Part shown: positions 11,831 through 23,289 of the stretch, piece by piece
Layout: each line of letters starts with the position of its first letter
Numbering within the stretch: position 1 is the first letter of the stretch
Assembly: GCA_015956445.1 (NCBI GenBank)
Contig: WIUZ02000006.1
Coordinates: 124,001 to 188,000, forward strand
Direction: 5' to 3'
DNA from: Thelephora terrestris
Taxonomy: Eukaryota > Basidiomycota > Agaricomycetes > Thelephorales > Thelephoraceae
DNA: 64,000 nucleotides
Translations under genes and position numbers: made by a program
Notes under the pieces: generated by a model
The model's input: only the letters and a program-made list of their open reading frames with translations
What the model was told of the DNA's origin: nothing
Databases searched by the model: none

Positions 11831-12798
11831 ATCTGCAGACTGTACCTCCCCAAAGATCAGTCCCCAGTTGTCCCTCCAACTCCACCAGGATCAGGGGTCC
11901 CTCTTCCTTTATTTCCTCCTTGGAGTCCTGCTCCAGTTCTTCAGATGGTGGAGAGGACTGTGAAGAAGAGTCGCAAGGGTCCAATGACTTGTTCTGGACA
12001 GTGGTGTTGCCGGTCAAACAAGGCTTGCCAAGTGTGTATGTGCCTGAAGTTGGAGGTGACAAAGTTGCAGGACAAGTATGGGTTTGATCTAGTGAGTGAA
12101 GGGTAAACCAAGTGTCATCGGAGATGTATGAGGGTTGCACCATGATGTATTGGGGTGTTTGGACTGTTGGGTAGATCTGATGTTGGGGAGGTACTCTTAT
12201 TGTCCTCAGAGTGTATACAGTCCTTTTCACTTTGCTCATCATTGTCCTCTCCCTCAATCCTGTGACTGTGGGGTAGATCCTTTTGTACTTGTTTAGGCTT
12301 TCTTGTTTTCTTTGTACTATCACTATGAATTACACACATTTCTTGAATAACCTGTGTGATCTTCCTCAACATGTCACATGTTTGTGACAATATCCCATGT
12401 GGGATGTTACCCCAATATATAGCTCTGCTCATCGCATGTGACACCACAACATGTTGTTCGGAAGTCATTGCCACAATTTGATGAGGGCATGGAGGATAAT
12501 AGTAGCTCCCAGGTTTGATGAAAGAGTACAGTGTTACCACTTATTTGCATTCTACTGTCCATTGTTCTGCCACATGTGTATAGAAAGGATATATAATTCA
12601 AAGTACATAAACAGAGCCTGTATGTTCACCACAAGAGAGAAGTATATTTTACATTCACAAACATGTCAAGTTACTTATGTCTATTACAGAGAGCAAGGAG
12701 ACTGGGGAAATGAGGAAGTGGAGGAAGGGAACAGGTTAATCCAAAGTATTGTACACAATATGGAGATAGAGGAATAGGGGGAACAGAAACACTCAAAG
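11831..12798. other. CpG-poor flank downstream of the NACHT-WD40 gene
   Basis: This stretch shares the AT-richer, CpG-poor composition of the adjoining WD40 exon and differs sharply from sequence to its left. On the minus strand two overlapping open frames (12540-12115 and 12323-11814) have plausible amino acid composition but no recognised domain and no clear splice joining them. It could be the 3' UTR of the NLR gene, the remains of a second gene, or an old repeat. Short repeats of ACATGT occur at 12370-12460. Confidence 0.35.
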
Positions 12799-15700
12799 TT
12801 ACACTTCTAGCTTCAAGATGATGGGCTCTGGTAGGGAGGGATTCCATACCACCAGAATATTTCCACTCCACCTCACTCGGAATATACCTCCTGGTCGCCA
12901 ATGATGGGGTAGCCATAACAGCTGCTTTCCACTGGAGGAGAGTATTCTTCCATCGTCTGTGAGTTGATAGCCACAGGAAGAGTGCCAGGGGAAACCATTA
13001 TGTGGGGTTATAGCTGTTTCAACTTGCTGTAGCTTGATGCCATTGGATCCACCTTCTTTAACAATTGTCCACTGGTCCACTTCACCACTGTCTGTTGACA
13101 TCCAGACCCCACAGCTATCTGGAGTAAATCCTGGTACCCATCCTGTTGAACTGGCAACTGCAAGCATTTCTCCATTATGCATGTTATAAAGACATAGTCT
13201 TTCTTCTGGTTCTTCTGATTCTTCTGATTCTGATGTACCCCTAATGGCAAGATAGTTGAGGTTAGGTGCTACAGCTACAAGTGTCCAGAAAAGCTCAACA
13301 TTTCTTGGAGGTGGTTGGAAGGGAACTGTCTGAGCCCAATCAGCATGGAGGACACCATCCCTTCTAGATAAGTTCCAAGTGACCATCTTTCCATCACCAA
13401 TGACAATGATTTTATCCTCTGCCATCTTCACACCACGAACCCCTGTATCTGTGTCAATGACCAACAAAGCAGCACCAGAGTTCATGGCCAAGATGGTGAC
13501 TGTGTTGCATAATTCCTCTGCAACTGCAATGAGTGATTCATCAGCAGAAAAGTCGATGATAAAGTCTTCATACTGATCATGAGCTTGTGCAGAAACAGAA
13601 GAGAAGGAGGTGGAAGCATTTGGTATGTGCCATAGCTGAATCAGACTATCACCAGTTGCAAATAAGATAACTGATTCCTCATTTGGGGAAACAAGTGGGA
13701 TGTTCATAGGAAATCTGGACCCAAATTCTTGATGAAGAAGATACCCACTAGGAGATCTCTTCCAGAGGTAGGATACTATCCCCCTAGTTCCACAGATGAG
13801 GAAATGTCCTTTAGAGGAGAAAGAAATATTCATAGGCCACTCAGCAGCTACAAAATTCAGGAGAACCTTGTGGTTTTGAGCATCCCATACTACTACTCTG
13901 CCCTCAACAACAAAGGCAAGCTGAGAGAGGGCAGGAAGCAGGGCAAGATTTCTGGAGAAGCAATCTTTTGGAGTGGACAAAAAGCTAACATTTGCCGGTG
14001 CATTGCCTTCAGAGTTGAATTTGACCTGCCATATGATAACGGACCCTGAGTTAACAGTGGCAAATTGAAGATATTCGCCACAGGTCCAAATGGTATAAAC
14101 AGCAGGTTCTTGAACTTGATGGGAGGATATGCAGGTATTGGAGAGAATATTGTAGATCATGATGGTTTGATCAAATAGACCCCCAAGCATTGTTCCACAC
14201 TCAGAAAAAGACATCGAGTCACAACGACCAGCCCCTTCTGTGCTGATGTCTCCTATTACACCACCTGTCTGAAGGTCCCAAGTGACAATGCAGTCACTCA
14301 TCTGAGAGTAACCTGCTAAAAAATAGCTATCTGAGGAGAAAACAACCTTGTTCCAGCTACTTCCTCTGCTCTGGGGATACACAGTGTAGAGTGGTCTGAG
14401 AGTCATTGCATCAAGAATCCCTATTTTAGGGGAGTGATCCCAGGCGACTGCAAAAAACCTGCTGCAAGGTGACCAACCAGTGCCCGAAATGCTGGTCAGA
14501 AACCCTACATTGGCAATACATGGATCCCATAAGCTTGGGACTCCACAAATAATTTTTGCCAGTGGATCAACCTGTGGTCCATAGTTTTTTTGCACAATAG
14601 ATTCCTTGGGGGATAGAAAAAGGGCAGAGTGGTAGATATGAGGAGCAGATGTGCTGATGATCTCAAAAAACCCCAGGACAAATCTAAAGCAATCATTGGC
14701 AACCTCAAGAAGTGATGTCTCCTGGTTCAAGTCAGCAAATGTATGCAATGTACTAAAGACAAAAATTTAGCTCACCTCTAACCACTCTGCAACAACTTTC
14801 AGTGCATCAACTGCATTCCTCACAATACCAAGGACACTAAGCACTTCCAACCAGAACAAGAACTTCTTCTCCAGGAAGCAACAGAGAGCAGAAGTGATCT
14901 CATGTCTGTTAGCCGTAGGCTCATTGACAAGGTGCTTGTGCCATGACCTGCATGCATATTGTAAAGCTTGGCTGATGTTCTTGTCTGCCCTCTCCTGCAA
15001 GTCATGTATGTTTGAGTTGGCAACAGCCTCTGGGAGTTGACACATATTCTTTTCCAAGGTATTGTTCATAAGGTTTAAGCAGCAGACCAACAGGTCCAGG
15101 TGATGGGAGGGAGAGATATAAAACCTCTGATTGGTACACCGGGTGGGATCAGTGATGAAGTCAGGAAAGGATTTATGGAAGGGTTGAACAGGTTTATTGA
15201 TGTCCTCATGAAGGACAAGGAGTGAGTGGACTGACAACAAGAGGGGGGCTACATCCTCAAGATCAATTCCAAAGAGCATAGCAATAGCAAATGGGGAAAG
15301 GGGGTTGGCAGCAAGGACCACAGCACCAAGGACAGAACAGACTTTGGGGTCATGTTCTGCACCATCAACACCAAATGCCTCCCGGAGGATTGATCCATAC
15401 AGTGAATCAAGAGATGTGTTCGCATTGAACTTTGTCTTGCCCTCATGAACACTGCTGTCTGGCAACTCCAGAAGAACATCCAGCCGTTTTCTGGGGTGAT
15501 AATTCCTGGTGTTGATAAACTTGACTGTTGCAACAGCGTACACAAACAGCCCTGCTGCCCTCTTGCAAAGGAGGTCCAATTGTTCCTTGGTAGGCCAGCT
15601 GTCCAGCCCAGTATGACGGGAAGTGATTTCTGAGAAGGTTTTCTCTAGGAATTGCTGTATGTCGCTGTTGATTTGATTTGGATGGACCTCATGGAGAACG

Positions 15701-17665
15701 AAGGTATCTGTTGCATCCACCAACAGCGGGAGGCGAAAGCCCTCCCGAATACATGGTTCTGGGCGGCCAGTAAGGAAGAATTTGACCTTTGGCACCTGGA
15801 TTACAAGTCTTGCAAGGACGGAAAGGATCGCTGAAGCGGGCTCCTCATCCCTACATTCATCCAGGGCATCAATGACAATAATGGTTGAAATGGGAAAATT
15901 CTTGAGTGGACCAACAATCAGCTTGTCCATCTGATTGTACAGTGATTCATAGGCAATGCCCGGATCAGAATGTACCAGCGGGACAAAAACTGATCGGAAC
16001 TCGGGGTACTTGCGGGCGAGCTGGACGGCAAGGGTTGGGAAGATGAAGTGGAGGTTGCTCCGATCCTCAAAGCCTCGTGAGCAGAAGAAGGAGGCGCCAA
16101 GCTGTCCCTCTGCAAACATCCTCTCCGCAATTGTCTGTGCAATGGTGCTTTTTCCTGTCCCAGCCAAGCCGTTCAACCAGTAGACAGGCAGCTTTGCAAA
16201 GTCCCTTGCCCACAGCTCAATCTCATCGAGCACTGCCCTGCGGGTTCCTTTCAAACACCTTTTGCGCCCCACATGTCGGTACTCCGCCCCCTGTGCCTGG
16301 CGGAAATTGTTGAGGGTTGTCCTCTCAGCTATAAGTGTCTCATGTCAGGACCCGTTGTCAAAAGTGGAATGTGTTCTGACCTGCGTCCTGTCAAAAGAGG
16401 TTAAATTTCAGAAGAGGGACAAGATGTGAACACTTACAATCAGTTTGCACCCTTGGTCATACATTGCCATTTGTTGTACCATCTGCAGTCATTGTCAACA
16501 TCAAGATGGATGCTGAGGTCGCAAACAAACCTGGTAGTCGTTGATAGCCTCCCGCAAATCTTCGAGGAGCCCGGAAACCTCTTCGCTGTCCTGGACGTGA
16601 TCGGCTACACGTACAATTGTGGACTTCTGGTGCAATGACCGCAACGTTTCTTCGATAATTTTGAATCTTCTGCAAGGCTATAAGTGTTCGGACTGAATGG
16701 AGATCGGTTCCAATACACACAATTGTAGTTGTTCGCGGCGTGCTTTTTCAACCTCATCATCGGTGGGCCTCTCGAAAACCTTCTCCAGTGTAGCAATCCG
16801 TAAACCGAGGGATTCAATTTTGTCCTTGACAGCGGCAGTTCCCTGAATATAGATGTGTGTCAGAATGGATTTCCGAAGGAGGGTTGTGGACGAGCCTGGT
16901 ATTGAGCATAGACGGCAGAGATGGTCGCTAGGGCAGCTTTGAGGGGGCTAAAAGCTTCGGCAGCGCCCATGGCAATGTCGGATGCAATCCCAACAACCCC
17001 GATGGCCCTGTCCTTCCAGTCTCTTCCTGCGACTGGCAGACTTTAGTACAAATTAGAAGACGGCGAGAGACTCGGCGCTCACCCCTAGATCCACCCGACT
17101 GAACGGTCTGCTGCGCGTTTTCGCCAGGGTGAGCGCTTTGAGCAGCTTGTTCAGCAGGTGCCTGCGGCGGGCTCTCAGCGAATTTTCCTCGATCTTGGTA
17201 CTCCCCCTCGTCTCGAACCCCTGGCTCCCTCTGACCGATGGGGGAGAAATCACAGGCGATCAGACCGGATGAATCGTTCGGTGCATCCAAGGGGACTTCT
17301 CTTTCGTGTTCTGGGTCGTGAGTCGTTATCAGGATCGCAGGCATCGGCCTTATCAGTCGCAGCAAGATGCACTCACGTGTGATATTATCCTCAAATCCGG
17401 GAGTCGCGGGCGATACATCCAATGGGTTTGGTTGCCGACTCACGATACCTCGATTCAAAATCCTATATCCTCTCCCACCGTTTGACCCTGGTGGGGTGAT
17501 CAGATAGACAGCATCGGCCTATAAACGGAACACACCTTCGGGCCCAACGTCCGGGTTTAGATCCCCACCAATGCCGAGAGGTCCTGCGGCAATGTGGGTG
17601 GGGATGAAGAAAGCAAGGGTTTGAGAAGGTTGGAAAGATTTCTTGGATCTTTTGTACCACGGCAT
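12799..17665 (-). CDS. NACHT-WD40 STAND protein (NLR-like)
   Basis: Signal-transducing P-loop NTPase of the fungal NLR-like class. Such proteins are thought to act in non-self recognition or heterokaryon incompatibility. The proposed start is ATG 17665 (MPWYKRSKK). A disordered linker is followed by a helical N-terminal domain in several short exons (GVVGIASDIAMGAAEAF, KDKIESLGLRIATLEKVFER, RSLHQKSTIVRVADHVQD, SGLLEDLREAINDYQ, then MVQQMAMYDQGCKLI). One long exon (about 16311-14780) holds the NACHT domain: GTRRAVLDEIELW, Walker A YWLNGLAGTGKSTIAQTI, Walker B STIIVIDALDECRDE and FFLTGRPEP. After a short intron (about 14719-14780) a single exon to 12799 encodes about 640 residues of divergent WD40-like repeats ending in VTWDLQ, VIIWQV, VVVWDA and LIQLWHI type strands. 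The domain order is standard. The long exons are CpG-poor whereas the N-terminal exons are not. A GC donor is possible at one 5' intron (near 16880). Both long frames are uninterrupted. Confidence 0.82.
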
Positions 17666-18272
17666 TCTTGTGTAGACGTTCGGGATGAAGTGTCTGCAGC
17701 GCCCGACCACGTGCCTTGATGGATGATGTTGAAGCGATTGGCTAAGCGCCACAGGATTCAGCCAGATTCGCTGGACGCCTTTAAGGGAGCGAACGATGCA
17801 AGGTACAGATTTTTAGCCCAAGTTCCAAACTTTGACTCACTTCGCATTCCGTACACGGCTGGGGCGATTTCAGCCCGTGAAATTCGCCCTAGGTACAGTG
17901 GACATTTCCGCTTTTGTGTAGTTCAACACCATCAGTGAGGTACGCCAAATCATTCCTTCATTACACGAAAACTTCCTGTCAATCATCAGAACCGCGCCCC
18001 AACTTCGTCACGATCTCGCGAGAAGTCACCGGGGTAAAGATTGGAGAGGTCAAAAGTTTCTGGGATCCGACCATAGCTGACAATAACGGTACATAGGAGT
18101 AGTACGTTCAAAGTCTGCTTATACGTTCATCGCAGGGGGCAAGATTCTTTTAAGTGAGAGTTCGAGCCTCGACGAAACACAAGCCGGATACCACGGTTCA
18201 ACTGATCTTGACGATACACTCCCGGAGATTTCGGCACCACCCGCTTGCTCTACGGGCGCCTTTTTGTTGTAG
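17666..18272. other. Intergenic region upstream of the NLR and LDAH-like genes
   Basis: This is the divergent promoter region of the NACHT-WD40 gene (minus) and the LDAH-like gene (plus). A first exon of the latter must lie here if the acceptor at about 18272 is real, but I could not identify its ATG with confidence. No other feature seen. Confidence 0.4.
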
Positions 18273-19409
18273 AATGTCTGTGTGTTCGACGCTGCCTCCA
18301 TTTTGCGAAAGATCGATTCTTCCGCGGTGGACAATGGTGTCTACACAGAAGCCACCTTCACACACTCCGACGGGCTTGGTTCCGCACATTCCATCTGGTG
18401 GTCCCCAGCCGTTCCGCTGGCAGAGTCTACCGTCGTTCTTTTCGTGCCAGGGAACCCGGGACTTGCGGCGTTCTATACAGAGTATCTGACAGAATTACGC
18501 TCTAAGAGTCCAAATCTTGGGATTCTTGCGCACTCGCATTTGGCGCATACGCCTGGAGTTATCGATCAGCCAGTCTTCACCGATCCCAGTTCAGTTGGCC
18601 TTTCAGCGCAGCTCAAGAGTGCCATCGAGGCGCTTGATGCTGTCAGACAGACATTGCAACCAAAGCATGTCGTCCTTGTCGGGCATAGCCTGGGTGGGTG
18701 GTTATGTTTACAGGTGCGTCCGACCAGTGTTCTTCTTCACCACCTGTGTTCAAGTCTCCCAGATACTTAAAGCCCGTCCTGAACATGTTTCTGGAGCCTT
18801 CCTTCTCTTTCCCTCTCTGTGCAATATGGCAGCAACGCCAAACGGCAGGAGGCTATCTGTGAGTTCTGTAGAATGGCGTTACCTACGACAGAACTGAAGC
18901 AAACTTTCGAGTCAGCGCTTCTTCCGTTCACCGATACCTCTCACTGCCGCTTTGCTCTCTCCCTTACTCCGAATGATACCGAATTTCGTGTACGCGGCTA
19001 TCTTCGTGACTGGCCTGCACCACAGCTCAGAGTCTTGCGCGACTTGCTGCGGTCACCAGCTGCGATATACGCATGCTTGACGCTCGCTGACGAAGAAATG
19101 AAGACCATCGTCGCGCTCGATGAGGGATTGCTGAGCGAGCACCAGCACAAACTTTGGTTATACTTTGCGAAACGAGATGACTGGGTTGGGGACGGTAGGG
19201 AGGAAATCATCCAAGCTTTCCACCCTGATCATGAAGCGGTGCAGGTTGTTCACGGAGAGCCAGATATCCCTCATGCTTTCTGCATCAGTAAGCGTGGTGT
19301 TTGATTCGCAGAGCTTCACGTCCAGCTGAAATTTTTTGAAACCGCAGATCACGGCGATGTACTTGCGCAGCAGTCGCTCGCCTGGTTGAAAGAGGGAGGA
19401 TTCCTCTGA
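18273..19409 (+). CDS. LDAH: Lipid droplet-associated hydrolase (LDAH-like), alpha/beta hydrolase
   Basis: Serine hydrolase of the LDAH family, associated with lipid droplets in animals; the fungal role is less clear. The sequence contains the family signature VVLFVPGNPGLAAFYTEYL, then SHLAHTPGV, the nucleophile elbow VLVGHSLGGWL (Ser in GHSLGG), LLFPSL.NMAATPNGRRL, a cap region, YFAKRDDWVG (acid Asp) and DIPHAFCINHGDVLA (catalytic His in PHAF). The last exon ends AWLKEGGFL at 19409. Introns after WLCLQ, after GRRLS, near RDWPAPQ and after HAFCI are needed. The coding frame is closed by a TAG at about 18270 with no in-frame ATG downstream before VFDAASILRKI, so the true start is probably in an upstream exon beyond the TTTTTGTTGTAG acceptor. 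The coordinate given is the first supported coding base, not the start codon. Confidence 0.8.
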
Positions 19410-19530
19410 ACGGCGGTGGCGGTTCTCTCGTAGTTGTGCACATACATACAAATGATACAGCATTGTTTGCGGGTGGCTGGGCTCCTTACTGCGACACACG
19501 TGACACGGCCTTGGTCTACCGGCTTCCGTC

Positions 19531-20595
19531 ATGTCTGCCGCAATACCGCATCCCGAGCAACAACCGGTCGCAGCACCTCCTACAGAATCCCCTATAGTCG
19601 CTGATGAAACAGCGCCTGCACCGGAGGAAGATGCTTCAGAAACCCTGTACATCCAAAATCTCAACGAGAGGATCAAAATCCCGGGTGCGATTACCTCGCG
19701 ATCCCGCCTGAGGAATTTACGACTTACTGAGCCCGCATTACAGTACTGAAAGCGTCCTTGCGTGGTCTGTTCAAATCATACGGAGAAGTCCTTGATGTCG
19801 TCGCGCACAATAACCTGCGGATGCGCGGTCAAGCTTTTGTGTCGTTCGAGTCAGCCGATATCGCGAAGAAGGCGGCGAAGGAGGTTCGAGGGTTTCCGTT
19901 GTATTCAAAACCGATTGTGTGTATCCTTTCAAACCCTTTCTTGATGATTAACTAAGCCTTGGCCGAAGCAAATATCGTTTGCGAGGACTCGGTCGGATGC
20001 CGTGGTGAATAAACTGGAGCCTTCCGTATTAGATGCTCACAAGGCGAGACGGTTACAACACAAGAGTGTGTCTTCCTTCTCTGAATGCCGCCAAACTGAG
20101 CCCTTACCATGGCTCTTCGCGTAGAGGACACACGGTACACCAACCCTCTGAAACAGAAGTTCAAAGCAAAGAGGCTGGCAGCCGAGTGTACGAGCAATCC
20201 CAAATCGCCTCATCCATCACATTTTCTCACTACATCATTACAGCCGATGTCGGTGCTGCTCCTGTGGCAAGGAGACCAGCTGTCCAGATGCCAGACGAAT
20301 ACCTACCCCCAAACAAGATTCTTTTCCTGCAGAATCTTCCAGAGTCGGTCACAAAGGACCAGCTCAATGCGCTGTTCTCCCAGTATCCCAACCTACACGA
20401 AGTCCGTCTGGTTCCGTCGAAGAAGGACATTGCTTTCGTCGAATACCTGGACGAAGGGAGTGCCACTGTCGCGAAAGATGCTTTACACAATTACAAGCTG
20501 GACGGAGAGAACAAGATCAAGGTGAGGATATTCGCCCAGACTCTTCCTTCACTAATCACCTTTTATCCTCCCAGATCACCTTCGCCAGAAAGTAA
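19531..20595 (+). CDS. U1A/U2B''-type snRNP protein with two RRMs (Msl1-like)
   Basis: Spliceosomal RNA-binding protein of the SNF family (U1A, U2B'', yeast Msl1), binding stem-loops of U1 or U2 snRNA in the nucleus. The start ATG 19531 gives an Ala/Pro-rich leader, then RRM1: ETLYIQNLNERIKI (RNP2), VLKASLRGLFKSYGEVLDVV and MRGQAFVSFES (RNP1), KPIQISFARTRSDAV. A basic linker follows (NPLKQKFKAKRLA), then RRM2: PPNKILFLQNLPESVTKDQL, KDIAFVEYLDE and KIKITFARK at the stop. Introns 19685-19743, 19917-19968, one near 20065-20127, one near 20193-20242 and one near 20523-20574 maintain the frame. Two RRMs of this kind are normal for the family. U1A versus U2B'' cannot be separated by eye. Confidence 0.88.
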
Positions 20596-20888
20596 ATTTC
20601 AAGGGTGTTTGCCTCGTCGTCGACACAGATTTCATTTCGCGCTTTCGGTGTAACGCATATATTTGTTGTATAGACCGTAATCCTTAACGCGTAAGTCGGG
20701 CTCGGGATCCCTTTGTTGTAGAGCTCGCCGGCAGTTCCTTCCCCCGTGCTGAAATCTTTCGGCTGAATCCATTGCGGCATGTCCTGTCAACAAGATACCG
20801 CGGTGCGCGTAGAGCCGTTCAGTGCCTGCGTTATGAAAGTTGCCAAGTGATTTCGGTACAGTTCCAGGTATCCCCAGTAACTTGATGC

Positions 20889-22789
20889 GTTGTAATGGAA
20901 CCGACTTCACGCTAAATCACCTTGGAAGCGCTCCTCTGGATTGGTATGTCCAGGAAACACAAGCCACCGTAACCAACCGCCCACATCAAGCACCATTTGA
21001 TACAAAGTTAGTTCTCGGGGGAGCCGCATAATGTAACTGACGATCACCGGCGTCAATGAGGAATGTAGTGTTGGTGAGGATGACGAGTTTGTAGAGTGTA
21101 CTTGATCGGCACGGCTTGTCTCCGCAGTACTGCGACTTACTAAGTTGGGTCTTGAAACAAAAAAACCGCGACCCACTGCCGTGCGATTCTCAGTGAACGT
21201 CTGTGGGTGGGGCAACATGGCCTTCAGATTGGGCCGATTTCCGCAACCTCACGTCTGGCGCAGGGCGGTCGTCTGCCATCATGAAAGGCACGGAGAGCGT
21301 TGTCCCAAGGAACCTTGGCCCGAAATAATGCATAATGGCTCACAGACACGGTTGTGGGCGATCCGCTCGTACAGTTGGGCTCATGATTACTCGGGCGGAG
21401 CTCATCCGGCAGGAGACAAATCGCAGGTCTTGATCACACCTTATGGAAACGACACCGCACCATCATTGGTTGTGCCTTTCAACATCAAAGGCGGACCCGA
21501 CCTCGAAGCCTCTGAGTTGGGAGAACTAGTCGGCCGACGAGTCATTCCAAGTGTTTCCCGCCACCTGTGCTAGGAACGATTGCCAATTGTTACCTGTCGG
21601 TAAACATAGAGCGAGTCTCCCGGTGGGCGTCGGATTGCTAAACCCGTTGGATGTTACCGTGAGCTTTCTTTGTCTCTCGCAACCAATTTTCGAGTTTCAA
21701 CCCGGTATTACTATATGTTCACTGCCCTCCCAGCGATGGTGCATCCACATGGGTGAGTGGGACACCGGATGTCAGCCACCTTAAAATGCCCACCAGAGAC
21801 GGAACTTTCACCCCAACTTCCACTACAATGGCTGACTTTCATATCGTACCCTGCAGTTGTCATGGACAGATGATTTGGGTCCGTGCCATCGGTGTCCCCG
21901 AAGGCGCCAACACCCACGTGAGTGTTCTTTTCATCACCGCCACCAACCACAATTCTTTACTTCCACAGGCATTTGACGGGCCTTTCCAGGATCCAAGGCG
22001 GATCTCCGGGTCTGAGCCGACACAAGGTTCCGCAGGTACCCGGTCCATGATTGACCCAACATCTATCGGCGGAGCTTTGGCGAGTCGCCTTACTCCGACG
22101 CCGGTCGCATTTCCTGCAGTCCACTGCGGAAATTGTGGAGCTGTAGAAGTCCCGCAGCGTCAGTACCGGTCCGCGCCGCTAGCGCCTGATCCCACATATG
22201 ACACTGGAGACGTCATCGTTTTCTCAAAAGCTGGCGGATGTGGGGTTCCCATCGTCGATGCTGCCGAATACCGACTGTCTGACCTATTGGGAGGCGACGA
22301 CCTCATGTTCGTCAACACAACGGTTTCCACATTTTCTGTCAGGATCGAGGTGAGAGCCTCCGTGGTCAGTCACGGGGATACAAAAAAGCTGAGATTGGTT
22401 TTCACGCAGTGGCCGGGATACAAGATGTGGAACGGACAAGTAAGGATTTCCAACTGGCTATATGTGATGCTGCATGATATTAAGCGATCTCGCGTTTAGT
22501 TCCGAGCCAAGAGTTGGGGGGGAACGAACGAGCCGATAACCCGCTCCCGGCTCGCCTTGCAAATAGCGAAACGAGTGATCGAGTTTCTGGAGGTGAGTTC
22601 CGCTGTGCCTTCAGCAGTAACCAAGCCGTTCTCGTTCACTAATACCTCGAAGGCAATGGAGGGCGTTGAAACCGAGGATATGGCATGGAAGGTCGGTCGA
22701 GGCCATATCGTCGCCAGTGACCTTGTGCTGGTTTCGTTGGCGCAAGTTTCCAAGGGGTCTTGGCAGCCTCTACTGCGGCTCCTCGCCTA
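20889..22789 (+). CDS. Basidiomycete protein family of unknown function (KGSWQP C-terminus)
   Basis: Function unknown. The 3' half is well supported: MADFHIVPCSCHGQMIWVR, GAFDGPFQDPRRISG-like sequence after an intron at about 21919-21969, HCGNCGAVEVPQRQ with a cysteine pair, DTGDVIVFSKAGG, WPGYKMWNGQ, then an exon starting FRAKSWGGTNEPITRSRLA, LQIAKRVIEFLE, and a last exon with DMAWKVGRG and DLVLVSLAQVSKGSWQPLLRL. The ordering WPGY...PITR..LA..IAK...W+VG...LVLVSL..VSKGSWQP recurs in many Agaricomycete hypothetical proteins I have seen. The 5' part (about 20889-21750) contains coding-looking pieces (SWAHDYSGGAHPAGDKSQV and others) in several frames, so exon borders and the start there are uncertain. 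The end at 22789 is firm. A disrupted 5' part cannot be excluded. Confidence 0.55.
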
Positions 22790-23289
22790 GACCGCCTCAA
22801 AACGTCAGAACATGTAGAGCTTTCACAGCGAAGCTTGCTCGTTTGCCTCCTTGCGCACCGTGGAGGGTCTATCCTATTTTCTTTGGCGTGGCGGTTGAGG
22901 TCAACGCCTGATACATCAGAGCGCATGATACTAATCGCTCTCTGAGAAAATCGTTAATTTATTTCTTCTCACATACTAGTACGAGGGTGCTGAGTCGGGG
23001 TAGAGTAATTTCAGATTTACTATAGATAGTGGTGGCAACCACCCCTAATAATTCGCATGTACATTTATTTATTTATTTCTACAGGTACCTGTACCCTCCC
23101 AACACGAATTGTTTCTGCTGTTCCTGCGAATGTCACATCTGCATCAAAGCCATCTGCTCTACCGAATGATAAAACGATTCATCAGGAAAGGAGCAGTGCT
23201 CTCAGAGAAAGATGCCCCTCTCTGAACGTTGAGTGTATTTTGGCCGTTCACGAGCGAGCCTCATAGCTCCAGAATTTCCTCGGGATTGG

